A stretch of DNA of 52,098 nucleotides from Planctomycetota bacterium (GTDB taxonomy: Bacteria; Planctomycetota; Planctomycetia; Planctomycetales; Planctomycetaceae), in assembly GCA_003671275.1 (NCBI GenBank), contig QWPB01000013.1:1-52098 (forward strand), in the 5' to 3' direction. The position numbers were made by a program, and so were the translations under genes. Below, in pieces: positions 17,101-24,893 of the stretch (within the stretch, counting starts at the first letter, position 1; every line of letters begins with the position of its first letter). A model generated the notes under the pieces. The model was given only the letters and a program-made list of their open reading frames with translations, searched no databases and was not told the origin of the DNA.

Positions 17101-19222
17101 CCTTTCCGGTCGCGGTCACACGGTAGACACGTCCATGCGTCCGATCACGATTGGGATCACGCAGGTTGTGTTGCATGTGGCCAATGATGGGGTTCTGCCA
17201 GTCGCCGAAGTACAAGGCCCCGTCCCCCGCGATCTCCAGATCGGTCGGGCGAAAGTTCGGGTCGGTTGAAGTCACAATCGGCTCGACCTCGGTACCAACG
17301 ATCGTGCCGCCATCTTCCCTCAGCTGATACTGCAGGATTCCCTGAAAACCGATGACATTGCTAACCACCAGATTCCCTTGCAGGTCGGCTGGGAAATGTT
17401 CGCTGGAGAGAATCTCGGTGCCTGCGGTCGGACGGGTCCGCTGCTGATAGATTTGCGGCGGAGTCGCGTGTTTTTGCGGGTAGTTCATATGCCCGGAGAA
17501 CAGCCAGCCGGGGTAGGGCTGGGAGCCCGTGCCGTCGTGAACGATGTCGTTCCCCCAGCGGTCCCAGACGTGTCCGTGCGGGTTCGCGAAGCCATGGGTC
17601 ACATAGACGCTGAACTTCTGTGTCCGTGGCTCATAGCGGAACACACCGCCGTTCGAGCAGCGAGCCGGCGGCCCCCAAGTCGATTCGACTTGAGACTGGT
17701 GGAAGGTTCCTTCCTGAAAGTAGAGCGATCCGCCCGGATCGAGGGCGAAGCTGTTGGAGGCGTGGTGCGTATCAGCGGAGTCGAGTCCATTGAGGACGCG
17801 CACGCGGACATCGGCCTGGTCATCGCCGTCAGTGTCTTTGAGGAACAGTAAATCGGGCACGCTCGCGACGAGTACGCCGCCCCCGTAGAACTCAAAGCCC
17901 GTCGGGTTGTGCAGGTCACCGGCAAACGTGATGCACTTGTCAGCCACGCCATCCTTGTCGGTGTCTTCCAGGATCAGCAGCGAGTCGTTCACCGGATCTT
18001 TCGGCTTCCAGTGCGTGTACATCGGCCAGCAGGCGACCCACACACGGCCCTTCATATCGGTGGCCATCTGCACCGGGTTAATCAGCTCCGGAAACTGCTT
18101 CTCGCTCGCAAACAGATTGATCTCCATCCCGGGATGAACGGTCATCTTGGAGATCGCCTCATCCCCACCATCGAGGAAGATGTGCTCCCCATTCGGCCCC
18201 GGTCCCGGCTTGTTCGAGATCACCGGAATAAACGGCTCGGTCTGGGAGTCGTCGACTACAATGTCGCCCTTCCCCTGGGCGATCGACCAAATCCGCTCAT
18301 CGCGGTATCCGGTCATCTGGTCGAGAATCGCCATTTCACGCTGGGCCACGACCAGGTTCGTTTGCTTCTCCGGTTCGAACACTAAACCGGAACGACCACC
18401 GAACACCGAGAACCCATCCGTCACGCGGTAACGGTTGAACCAGTGATGGTCCTTGTCACGGATGGCTTCGATCAGCTTGGAGTCCAGCGGCTTGCCGGGG
18501 TTCTTCAAGGCCGCGGCCCGATCAGGATACAAGGCGCTGATGATATCGACAGCCAGCCAGTGATGCGCGCTGTCCACAGAATGCAGCCCGTCAATCGTCG
18601 AGGTCAACGGCTTCTGCGAGAGATCCACCACAGGAATCGCATTGGCCGTGGCGACCTCGACCATCACCTGAGCATAGGCGGCAATGCGGGCGTTGATTTC
18701 AGCGTTGCGAGCCGCTTCGAGGGCGGTGGCTTTGGTGGTTCCGAAGACCGGATGCTCCCATTGGTCAGCCACCTTCGGCGGCGTGATCAGTACCAGTCGT
18801 GGGGCATTCTCGCCGTTGTACTTCTGCCCGAGGGTGTGCTTCACGAACCCGTCGAGTTCCCCCTTGAACCCTTCCAGCCCAGCCTCGCCCTTCCAGCTCT
18901 CGTTGTAGCCAAAGAACGCCAGCACCACGTCGGTCTGCGTCCGGGTCAGCCACTCGTCCGGCGAGCCAAAGTTCTGCGACCGCAGCCGCATGTTCAGCTC
19001 ATCTCCCGAGAACCCCAGGTTCCGAAACGACAGCTTCTGATCGCGAAACTGCGTCTGAAAGACCGCTTCAAACAGCCCATCATGCTGAAGCCGGTCAGCC
19101 ATCGTATTGCCGATGAACGACACGTGGTCACCCGGTTGAAAGACAAACTTCGCTGGCTCATCCGCCACACTGATTGTGGCACACATCAAGAGCCAGACCA
19201 CTCCACAGGCCAATCGGTTCAT
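14198..19222 (-). CDS. PVC-type multidomain redox protein: SGNH, beta-propeller, HEAT, discoidin, azurin-like and cytochrome c domains
   Basis: A 1674-aa exported protein. Residues 1-20 are a signal peptide; a GGAAGAG site fixes ATG 19222. Next come an SGNH/GDSL-like domain (HVSFIGNTMADRL, FGYNESW), a PVC-type beta-propeller (about 340-720, with Asp-rich DTDKDGVADKC and DTDGDDQADVRV), HEAT repeats (about 720-1050) and an F5/8-like discoidin domain (GRYIRVELQGRRPLTLAEVE, WWEVDLGAEYPVERVS). The azurin-like domain has a full type-1 copper set (H1381, C1449, H1454, M1458, with azurin spacing C-x4-H-x3-M). The cytochrome c domain has C1531-x2-C1534-H1535 and a probable axial M1631. The tail is His-rich (HNHEHHHDH). 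The pairing suggests electron transfer from a propeller-bound reaction through copper and haem outside the cytoplasm. The substrate is unknown; related proteins are linked to carbohydrate oxidation. Confidence 0.9.
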   Translation of the reverse strand: MNRLACGVVWLLMCATISVADEPAKFVFQPGDHVSFIGNTMADRLQHDGLFEAVFQTQFRDQKLSFRNLGFSGDELNMRLRSQNFGSPDEWLTRTQTDVVLAFFGYNESWKGEAGLEGFKGELDGFVKHTLGQKYNGENAPRLVLITPPKVADQWEHPVFGTTKATALEAARNAEINARIAAYAQVMVEVATANAIPVVDLSQKPLTSTIDGLHSVDSAHHWLAVDIISALYPDRAAALKNPGKPLDSKLIEAIRDKDHHWFNRYRVTDGFSVFGGRSGLVFEPEKQTNLVVAQREMAILDQMTGYRDERIWSIAQGKGDIVVDDSQTEPFIPVISNKPGPGPNGEHIFLDGGDEAISKMTVHPGMEINLFASEKQFPELINPVQMATDMKGRVWVACWPMYTHWKPKDPVNDSLLILEDTDKDGVADKCITFAGDLHNPTGFEFYGGGVLVASVPDLLFLKDTDGDDQADVRVRVLNGLDSADTHHASNSFALDPGGSLYFQEGTFHQSQVESTWGPPARCSNGGVFRYEPRTQKFSVYVTHGFANPHGHVWDRWGNDIVHDGTGSQPYPGWLFSGHMNYPQKHATPPQIYQQRTRPTAGTEILSSEHFPADLQGNLVVSNVIGFQGILQYQLREDGGTIVGTEVEPIVTSTDPNFRPTDLEIAGDGALYFGDWQNPIIGHMQHNLRDPNRDRTHGRVYRVTATGKAPLKSDDLTKKSEADLVKLLESPYDRVRYRAKIELSGRKTDQVMAAVFAWVKTLKAGDADYEHHMLEALWVHQSHDVVNDGLLKRMLSSKDHRARAAAGRVLCYWRDRIPETLDLLRTAAADPHPRVRAEAVRTASFLTKPEAVEVVVVAREQETDRAVEYLAIETMKTLEPIWKSAVDAKTPIAMKTPAGVRYLFQTMSTDELIRLEGELAHADASDSNTARYRMVAQDLLLRSGVRDELRESVLRSLAAASNVSASELLVQQLLGLDATSSGSETIAFDLLRVLTRLSDDEQKQAGPLLVKMATESKQPITRQLGYVAKIAADGSVDPSWELASKSAKSLRDLVNAMPMVRDPSVRAALYPKVEPLLDGLPENLRSGNANTKGSFGRYIRVELQGRRPLTLAEVEVYSDGTNVARRGKASQSKTSHSGNAQRAIDGNTNPIYAAGGQTHTPEDGQDPWWEVDLGAEYPVERVSIFNRTEGFESRLDGFTLKVLDANREEVQVLRGLPGPRPKSDFDMSAGNPELLIRRSAMLALTTVRGQEANAFNKLVRFALTGTDRTVAIDAIQRLPKSEWAVDQAQPLLDSVIAYLAPLPPAERTSPAALSAIQFGYELTSLLPADQGKAMRARLGEIGVRIIRVGTVPDQMLYDKERLIVQAGKPVEFLFENTDIMPHNFVIIQPGSLEEVGLAAEAQATQPGALERHYVPTSNKVLLSSTLLQPRNVQKLSFNVPKEPGVYPYVCTYPGHWRRMFGALYVVADLDAYEADPEGYLAKNAVAAQDNLLKFNRPRKAWTIEELAPLLDEVAHGGRNFGNGKQIFAATNCIACHKLNGVGQEVGQDLAKLEAKQMPADILKSILEPSANINEKFQSYIIETKEGKVHTGLILEETGDAIKILENPLAKTAAVTIEKSNIESRTKSPTSIMPKGLLDKLTRDEILDLLAYVIARGDQKNAIFGAAHNHEHHHDH

Positions 19223-19664
19223 GAATCTCTTCCGCGAGGTTATCAGCTGCGCCGGGCCTTCCCGGAGACGCCTCGAAAACAATAACGGGACGGACGAATG
19301 GATCAAAGCGTGTGGATTTATAATCCCAAAAATCTCTCATCCACGAATAACCCTCTCGTATCCACGGGGTCATCAGAGTCGATCGTGGTGTTCGATTGAC
19401 GAGCAGGGCTCTTGTCAAATTCACCCGCGGAATTCAAGGCATGATCGGCGGAAAACTCAGCAGTCAGCCATTCAGCCGAGATCCGCAAATCCCCGCAGTC
19501 CACCTGCGACCGTCGTTCAATCTCAGCAGAGGCAATACGCAAACCACTGGAGCGGCACAGATGCGATCGCAGGAATCTGAATACGAATTGCAACCTTCCG
19601 GCCTGTCCGATTAGTCTGCAGATGCTGCTAATTACCCCAGCGACCTCCCCACATGAGGCATCCG
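19223..19664. other. Divergent intergenic region without a supported gene
   Basis: About 440 bases between the PVC-type protein (leftward) and the membrane protein (rightward). The frames present here have neither domain signals nor ribosome sites. It must hold both promoters; an AT-rich patch near 19315-19350 is the likeliest place, but I see no convincing -35/-10 pair. Confidence 0.4.
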
Positions 19665-20555
19665 ATGTCCGAATCCGACCTGATTTCCAACGAGTCCACG
19701 GACCGCTACTACCGCCACTCGGGACGAGTCCCGTTTGTGGGTACCCTGTCGATGCTCTGCATGGGAGGCATCGCTGCGTTTCTCCTGAGTTTCCTGTACT
19801 CATTGATCTGTTATTTCAATCCCATCGTGATCCTGCAGCTCTTCATCATCCTGGGCTATGGGGCCGCACTGGGAATGGCCATCAAGCTGGCGGGCCGCTG
19901 GACCAAGGTCCGCAATCAGACATTCGCAGTGCTGGTTTCGCTGTTCATTGGTGCTCTGGGGATCCACTTCGCCTGGGTCTGGTACATCTTCATTGTTTTG
20001 GGATGGGATCAGATGGTAATCGATTTCGAACCGACGACGACATTCCTGTTCATTCAGCACTTGGCAGCCCGAGGGGTCTGGCAATTCAAGGGCCATGCCC
20101 CTACCGGCTGGGAACTCTATCTCTTGTGGGGGATCGAAGCGGTGACCATCCTCTTTGTCTGCTTTGCCATCGGGTCACAGATTGAGCACCCATTCTGCGA
20201 AGGGTGTAACTGCTGGACCGAGCCGGGGACTCCGCTGGTGGTGGCTACGTCCGATCACCTGGCTTTAGCCGCCCAACTGGAAGCGGAACAGTACGACGTC
20301 ATTGTCGAACTATCCGAGCGCGGGGTGAACCCAAATGATGTCCTGAAAATTGTAGGGTTTCGATGTCCACACTGTACGGACTCCAGCTATCTGACAGTTT
20401 CCCGTGTGATCACGACCCCGGGCAAATCGGATAACGACAACCCCAATGTGAATGAAACCCACGTCATCCGCGCAATCGCGGTCCCCGATGACATCGTTCT
20501 GCAAGTGACGGAACTGGCAAACCGTCCTCCGACCGACATTCCCGAACTCGATTGA
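19665..20555 (+). CDS. Membrane protein with four helices and two cysteine-pair motifs
   Basis: 296 aa; function not recognised. Four hydrophobic segments lie at about residues 28-52, 54-78, 92-116 and 150-170 (for example LSMLCMGGIAAFLLSFLYSL and YLLWGIEAVTILFVCFAIGS). A cytosolic C-terminal part follows, with HPFCEGCNCW (about residue 182) and GFRCPHC (about 235), two C-x2-C pairs that together could form a zinc ribbon or rubredoxin-like knuckle. ATG 19665 is preferred because GAGG, within an earlier in-frame ATG codon context at 19653, is well placed as its ribosome site. The two Cys pairs separated by about 50 residues suggest a metal-stabilised domain on a membrane anchor. Confidence 0.75.
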   Translation: MSESDLISNESTDRYYRHSGRVPFVGTLSMLCMGGIAAFLLSFLYSLICYFNPIVILQLFIILGYGAALGMAIKLAGRWTKVRNQTFAVLVSLFIGALGIHFAWVWYIFIVLGWDQMVIDFEPTTTFLFIQHLAARGVWQFKGHAPTGWELYLLWGIEAVTILFVCFAIGSQIEHPFCEGCNCWTEPGTPLVVATSDHLALAAQLEAEQYDVIVELSERGVNPNDVLKIVGFRCPHCTDSSYLTVSRVITTPGKSDNDNPNVNETHVIRAIAVPDDIVLQVTELANRPPTDIPELD

Positions 20556-20696
20556 TCTGCCCCAGATGACGCGCTGAAGGAGAGTGACAGCTAAAGTTCT
20601 CCGCCCCCGACATTGGTATCGCCGATCCCGGAAAGAACCTCTTGAATCTTGAGATGTCACTCCGTATCGTGGATTTGGACAATGATCGACACGATC

Positions 20697-20703
20697 AAGG
20701 AGG
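20697..20703 (+). promoter_or_regulatory. Ribosome binding site that fixes a GTG start at 20711
   Basis: AAGGAGG is a perfect Shine-Dalgarno core, 7 bases ahead of GTG 20711. It overrides an upstream in-frame ATG that would place a polar stretch in front of the signal peptide. Confidence 0.8.
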
Positions 20704-20710
20704 ACGTTGC

Positions 20711-21085
20711 GTGAAACGCCATCGCTGGGCAGCCGTTGCCCCCCTGTTTCTGCTTCTATTGGTACTTCGGCCATGGGCCATTGCCCGGGGAGCCGATGAA
20801 TCGCCGACCATCAAATCGGTGATGAAGGTCGCCTTCAAGGACGGCCTCGCCCGCAAAGTGGCCACGGGCAAAGCCACCGCCCAGGAGCAGGGGGAGTTTC
20901 TGAAACTTTCCCAAGCCCTTCAGAAACTGACGCCCCCCCAAGGCGATGCCGAGAGCTGGTCCGAAAAGACCAAAGGGCTTGTCGATGCGGTGCAAGCGGT
21001 CGTCGACAAGAAAGACGAAGGCCCTGCGCTGCTGCGAGCGGCTACCAATTGCATGGTCTGCCACGACATCCACAAGCCCAAATAG
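20711..21085 (+). CDS. Secreted small cytochrome with C-terminal haem motif (class II/c'-like)
   Basis: 124 aa from GTG. A signal peptide (KRHRWAAVAPLFLLLLVLRP, cleavage probably after IARGA) precedes about 95 helical residues. The only haem motif is at the very end: C114-M-V-C117-H118, followed by DIHKPK and the stop. Placing C-x2-C-H in the last helix of a four-helix bundle is the class II cytochrome c (c') layout; the segment VMKVAFKDGLARKVATGKA and the following helices fit this. These bind NO or carry electrons in the periplasm. The next gene starts 57 bases later on the same strand, possibly in one operon. Confidence 0.8.
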   Translation: MKRHRWAAVAPLFLLLLVLRPWAIARGADESPTIKSVMKVAFKDGLARKVATGKATAQEQGEFLKLSQALQKLTPPQGDAESWSEKTKGLVDAVQAVVDKKDEGPALLRAATNCMVCHDIHKPK

Positions 21086-21142
21086 ACGCGACTGTAGCGA
21101 GTCCCCAGGGAGTGAACTGCGCTCCCCATTCCGGAGAGAATC

Positions 21143-22699
21143 ATGCGTTGGTCTCTGCAATTACTGGTTGCCTGCATGGCCCTCCAGTGGGCGGCTACGG
21201 ATCTGTGGGCTCAGCGCCGGGAATTGGTGGAAGACCTCCTCAAGACACTGATTGAATCTCAGGTCAATCGCGGCCAGCGACCGGGGCCACCACCACTCCC
21301 ACCGCAACCGGTTCGCCCGGACTCGCCCTACCGTCTCGCTCGATCAGAAGCCCAAGCAATGTCTGCCGATGCTATGCAGCTCGCTCAGTCACTGCAAATC
21401 GAAGCCCGGACCATGCCCCAGCTGCGCTCTCCGCTGGGGCGACTGTTGCAGATCCAGGCGGCACTGGACGAGTGGAACCAGGGACGTGGCGGTCATGTCA
21501 TGGACTCGTTGGTTCAGGACTACACCGATATTAATCGCCAGTGGCGAACCATTGAGTATCAGCTGCTGCAGCAGCTCGACCTGTCCCAACGGTCTCGCCA
21601 ATTGTTGAAATCCGTCGCCGATCATGACCGAAGGTTGTGCCAGCTGCTGAACATTGAGCCCCAACTGGACCGGACCGAATTAGTTCGACTCAGTTCAGAG
21701 CTGACCACGAACTATCGTCAGCTCATGGACGACATCTATCTGGATCTGAGGCGGAACCCGCAAATTCCAGCCATCCTTCAGAGAGGGCAGCAACTGCAAC
21801 TGCGTTTTCGGCAGACGACGGCACTCATTGATCGAGCCAGCTATGACCAGATTGTGACCGAGTACAAGAAGTGCCAACAAGATTGGCGGGGCTTTTCGGC
21901 CAGTCTGCAACCCGTGGCCACCGACCGCATCCGACGGAGTCTGTTCCGTGTCGAGCAGACCAGCCAATCCATTCAGGAACAGCTATGGCTACCGATCGAG
22001 CTAGACCCGGTACTCATCCGCCAGCTGGTCGAAACCGTGGAGGCCGACGCAGAGCGATTGATGACGTCGATCACCTTGCCTGAACTGCTGGCCCATCCCC
22101 AACCAGACAAGGTGTTGAAAGCCGCGAGTGAGTTTCACGCAACCTGCGACCTGTTTTCCGCCGCGTCCAAGGCGAATTTCGATCGCGAATCACTGCTGTG
22201 GGATTACCGGCTATTTGATGTGCAGTGGCGAACATTTGCCGTCCAATGCCGTGGATTCAATTCCCCTATCGTGCAGCAACAGCTGATGGATGTCGAGACG
22301 CGAATGTCCATGCTGCGCTCCGCATTGGGGTTAGACAGCGGAGTGAACCATGCCGAACTGACTCAGCTGGCGGCCCGACTGGATGAGCTCAGCTTTCAGC
22401 TGGAACAGATCGCCGAACAGCGCGTATTGAACTCTGGAAAATACAACCAGACGTTCCAGACTCAGTTCAAACAGAGCCTGGAAGCCCTGCACCATGCCGC
22501 CCATGTGCTTCATGACGAGGTCTCGACCGAACATGATCTCCAGCATCTGGCAACGCATGCGAACGAGTTAGTCAGTGCGTGGAACGCCTGCAAGATTCGA
22601 GCGGCTCAGTGTCAGCCGGAGCACCAGCAGTTGCTCTACCAGACCATTGCCCAGGCGGAACCTCACATGGTCAGCTTGCAGCTAATGTTCGCCCGGTAG
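21143..22699 (+). CDS. Secreted helical protein of unknown function, 518 aa
   Basis: A signal peptide (MRWSLQLLVACMALQWAATDLWA) precedes a Pro-rich linker (GPPPLPPQPVRPDSP, about residues 48-62) and about 450 residues of long amphipathic helices rich in Gln, Leu, Arg and Glu (QDYTDINRQWRTIEYQLLQQ, MDVETRMSMLRSALGLDSG). There are recurring 'WR' and 'LLQ' helices spaced like a spectrin or helical-bundle repeat, but no family is recognised. CGGAGAG precedes the ATG. It follows the c'-type cytochrome gene and ends at a strong terminator, so the two may form one unit. Confidence 0.72.
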   Translation: MRWSLQLLVACMALQWAATDLWAQRRELVEDLLKTLIESQVNRGQRPGPPPLPPQPVRPDSPYRLARSEAQAMSADAMQLAQSLQIEARTMPQLRSPLGRLLQIQAALDEWNQGRGGHVMDSLVQDYTDINRQWRTIEYQLLQQLDLSQRSRQLLKSVADHDRRLCQLLNIEPQLDRTELVRLSSELTTNYRQLMDDIYLDLRRNPQIPAILQRGQQLQLRFRQTTALIDRASYDQIVTEYKKCQQDWRGFSASLQPVATDRIRRSLFRVEQTSQSIQEQLWLPIELDPVLIRQLVETVEADAERLMTSITLPELLAHPQPDKVLKAASEFHATCDLFSAASKANFDRESLLWDYRLFDVQWRTFAVQCRGFNSPIVQQQLMDVETRMSMLRSALGLDSGVNHAELTQLAARLDELSFQLEQIAEQRVLNSGKYNQTFQTQFKQSLEALHHAAHVLHDEVSTEHDLQHLATHANELVSAWNACKIRAAQCQPEHQQLLYQTIAQAEPHMVSLQLMFAR

Positions 22700-22722
22700 C
22701 CGCGCCGTTAGTATCAATGCAA

Positions 22723-22747
22723 AACGGGAGCGTAAAACGCTCCCGTT
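22723..22747. terminator. Bidirectional rho-independent terminator
   Basis: Perfect 11-base stem AACGGGAGCGT, loop AAA, ACGCTCCCGTT, followed by GTTTTG and preceded by GCAAAA, so it has a T run on either strand. It lies between genes that converge at 22699 and 22811. Confidence 0.9.
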
Positions 22748-22810
22748 GTTTTGAATCCGGAGGGGCCCAGGGAGGTTCCTCCGGTCTTCAAAGCAGAGAT
22801 GGACGCCCGC

Positions 22811-22987
22811 CTAGCGGCCAAACAGCCACTCGTTCTTGCGACGCTCAATTTCCATCAGACGGGCCAGCACGTTCGGACGGTTGTTGCCGAGCAGACGGCC
22901 AGAACGCTGGCGACCTGCCGCTTCTGAGGGAACCTGACTCGCCACGACGAACAGGGCGGTCAGACCGAGAACGATCAACTTGCGCAT
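22811..22987 (-). CDS. Small secreted peptide, 58 aa
   Basis: Begins MRKLIVLGLTALFVVASQVP, a textbook signal peptide with likely cleavage after SEAA. The mature part is only about 35 residues and strongly basic (GRQRSGRLLGNNRPNVLARL, then MEIERRKNEWLFGR). GGGAG lies just ahead of ATG 22987; a longer frame back to 23083 is polar and unsupported. It has its own terminator (22723-22747). The compact conserved-looking tail (helix with ERRKN, ending in W-L-F-G-R) suggests a functional peptide. The family is unknown. Confidence 0.75.
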   Translation of the reverse strand: MRKLIVLGLTALFVVASQVPSEAAGRQRSGRLLGNNRPNVLARLMEIERRKNEWLFGR

Positions 22988-23436
22988 ATAAACTCTCCCA
23001 CTGGGAAGGAGGCCAGGGAGCTCCCCTTCGGTATCCGGGTGACCCACTGCCGCCCGGTTTGGATGGAGGATGTTGACACCCACCCACCAAGATCATCAGC
23101 CATTTCTGCCGATGAACTCGACAAAAGCGACCCACTTCGGCAAGTCTCGCCGATCCACAGCGTGCAACAGTCAGTTTATAGCGATTGTGAGAGCCTCGGG
23201 GGCACCGGGAACAACTCCTATAAGTGGAACATTCGTCATCGATCCCCTGAGCTTGGGACTGGTCCTCATTCCGATCAGAAAACAGTATTCCCCTGACCGC
23301 CTCCATAATCGATAACGAGAGGTGTCATTGAGCGGCCCCGTAAGCCGCCGATGAATCGTCTCGTGCGGGAGGTAGTCCGCTCGAATCGCTTTGCATGGAT
23401 CGGCGGATCGACTGTCGTCACTGCGACTGTTCAGAC
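22988..23436. other. Intergenic region between divergent genes
   Basis: About 450 bases between the small secreted peptide (leftward) and the secreted hydrolase (rightward). No gene is supported. The part at 23325-23385 has several GC-rich complementary blocks (GAGCGG ... CCGCTC), so the leader of the hydrolase gene may be structured, but I recognise no riboswitch. Confidence 0.4.
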
Positions 23437-24804
23437 ATGATGACCCGCATGATGTATCGCTCCCTGCTCTGGGCCGTTTGGGGAATGACGGCATTGTGGT
23501 TCTCGGCGGGATTCGCCCCGGCAATCATGCACGGGCAGGATTCCCCCGTGCCACTGAATTTTGAGGGGGTCTTTCCTGAACCCTCATCCACCGAATTTAC
23601 GGCGGAACCACCTCCCCCCACGATGCCGCATTCCCCGATCGAGGCTCCGGCTGCGGTCTTGGGAAACGCGAACTGCCCCAGCTATTGGATAGTCAGCTCC
23701 CGCTGCGACGTTCAACACAAGCATGAACGGCACTTGGACGACGGTGTACTGGATGTTTACCAGCGATCCCCGGAAGGAGCCTTGCTGCCCTCAGACATGG
23801 GGGCGCTGTCTGCCCAGATTATTCCGGGAGTCCCCGTATTGATCTGTGTCCACGGCAGCTTCGTGACGTGGAATGATGAGTGCGTCGAGTCGCACGCCGC
23901 TTACCAGTGGATTCGAAATGCCTGTCCAGAATTGCCTCTGCAAGTGATTTTCTTCACCTGGCCCAGCGAAGGGCTGGTGACCGGACTGTTGCCGATGGAC
24001 GTGGGACTTCGAGGGCGACAGGCAGAGTTCAACAGCTTCCATATTGCCAAGGTCGTATCGTGTCTCCCCTCAGATTCTCCCGTTTCCTTCCTGGGACACA
24101 GTCATGGCTGTCGAGCCATTCTTTCGACGCTGCACCTGGCCGGGGGAGGTTCCATTCAAGGCCTTACCTATCCCGGATCTCTGGGAGGTCGACGCTACCG
24201 CGCGGTACTGGCGGCAGCAGCTGTCGATCATCACTGGCTGAACCCCCGCGATCGGTATGGCTGTGCGGTCACTCAAGCCGAGTGCATCGCGATTCTGCGG
24301 AACCGCAAGGATCTGGCTCTGGCGACGTACCCGCTGCATCGTCCATTCGCGGGTCGAGCCCTGGCGCGGAGTGGACTGACTCATCGCGATGAGCGAAAAC
24401 TGGGAGCCCTCGGGCAGAAGGTCATCGAAATCGATGTCACGGAGTACGAAGGCCGCAACCACTTGTGGCCGGGCTACTTCACCGTGCCCGAGATCGCCAC
24501 TGAGATTGCCCCCTACGTGTACTTTCCTGGTGCGGCGCAGTACGTGACGCCCTCCATCGAGATGCCAGCCCCCTCCGAGCCGACCCCGGTGAACGCGGCT
24601 TTCCTTCCCCCCTCCATCGCCCCCGAACCGACCACGACTACTTCTCCCGCAGCTGAGTCGACGGACGCCGACACCTCCACTCCGGAGGCCCCCCCCCGAG
24701 ACGATTTCCAGGAGGCACCCAAACGGCAAGCGGTCATGCCCGGTCGCAAAGTGGACCGCGACCGAATCCCGCTGTTTGTCCCGAAAGCGAAGACCGAGGC
24801 ATAA
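23437..24804 (+). CDS. Secreted alpha/beta hydrolase of the DUF900 type
   Basis: About 455 aa. An N-terminal signal segment (LLWAVWGMTALWFSAGFAPA) leads to a disordered Pro-rich stretch and a hydrolase domain (about residues 80-340). Its landmarks are PVLICVHGSFVTWNDE, QVIFFTWPSEG and the nucleophile elbow FLGHSHGCR (Ser in G-H-S-H-G), which is the HG, WPS, GHS order of DUF900/esterase-like proteins. NHLWPGYF near residue 350 could give the catalytic His. The last 100 residues are Pro/Ser/Thr-rich (PPSIAPEPTTTTSPAAESTD) with a basic end. The substrate is unknown. Several ATGs cluster at the start (23437-23455), and I cannot choose among them with certainty. Confidence 0.8.
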   Translation: MMTRMMYRSLLWAVWGMTALWFSAGFAPAIMHGQDSPVPLNFEGVFPEPSSTEFTAEPPPPTMPHSPIEAPAAVLGNANCPSYWIVSSRCDVQHKHERHLDDGVLDVYQRSPEGALLPSDMGALSAQIIPGVPVLICVHGSFVTWNDECVESHAAYQWIRNACPELPLQVIFFTWPSEGLVTGLLPMDVGLRGRQAEFNSFHIAKVVSCLPSDSPVSFLGHSHGCRAILSTLHLAGGGSIQGLTYPGSLGGRRYRAVLAAAAVDHHWLNPRDRYGCAVTQAECIAILRNRKDLALATYPLHRPFAGRALARSGLTHRDERKLGALGQKVIEIDVTEYEGRNHLWPGYFTVPEIATEIAPYVYFPGAAQYVTPSIEMPAPSEPTPVNAAFLPPSIAPEPTTTTSPAAESTDADTSTPEAPPRDDFQEAPKRQAVMPGRKVDRDRIPLFVPKAKTEA

Positions 24805-24841
24805 GCAGCCCCGCCAGACTCATTATGCGATCCCACAACAA

Positions 24842-24874
24842 GACCGCCCGTCAACGATTTGCTGACGGGCGGTC
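24842..24874. terminator. Bidirectional rho-independent terminator
   Basis: Perfect 12-base stem GACCGCCCGTCA, 9-base loop, TGACGGGCGGTC. It lies in the gap between genes converging at 24804 and 24894. The loop is larger than usual and the U run is weak. Confidence 0.75.
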
Positions 24875-24893
24875 CTGGCATTCAATGTGGGAA

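Noticed and set aside
14201-19285. Several long open frames on the plus strand opposite the PVC-type protein gene
   Set aside because: They lack domains, start sites and ribosome sites, and mirror the codon structure of the real minus-strand gene, which has many recognisable motifs.
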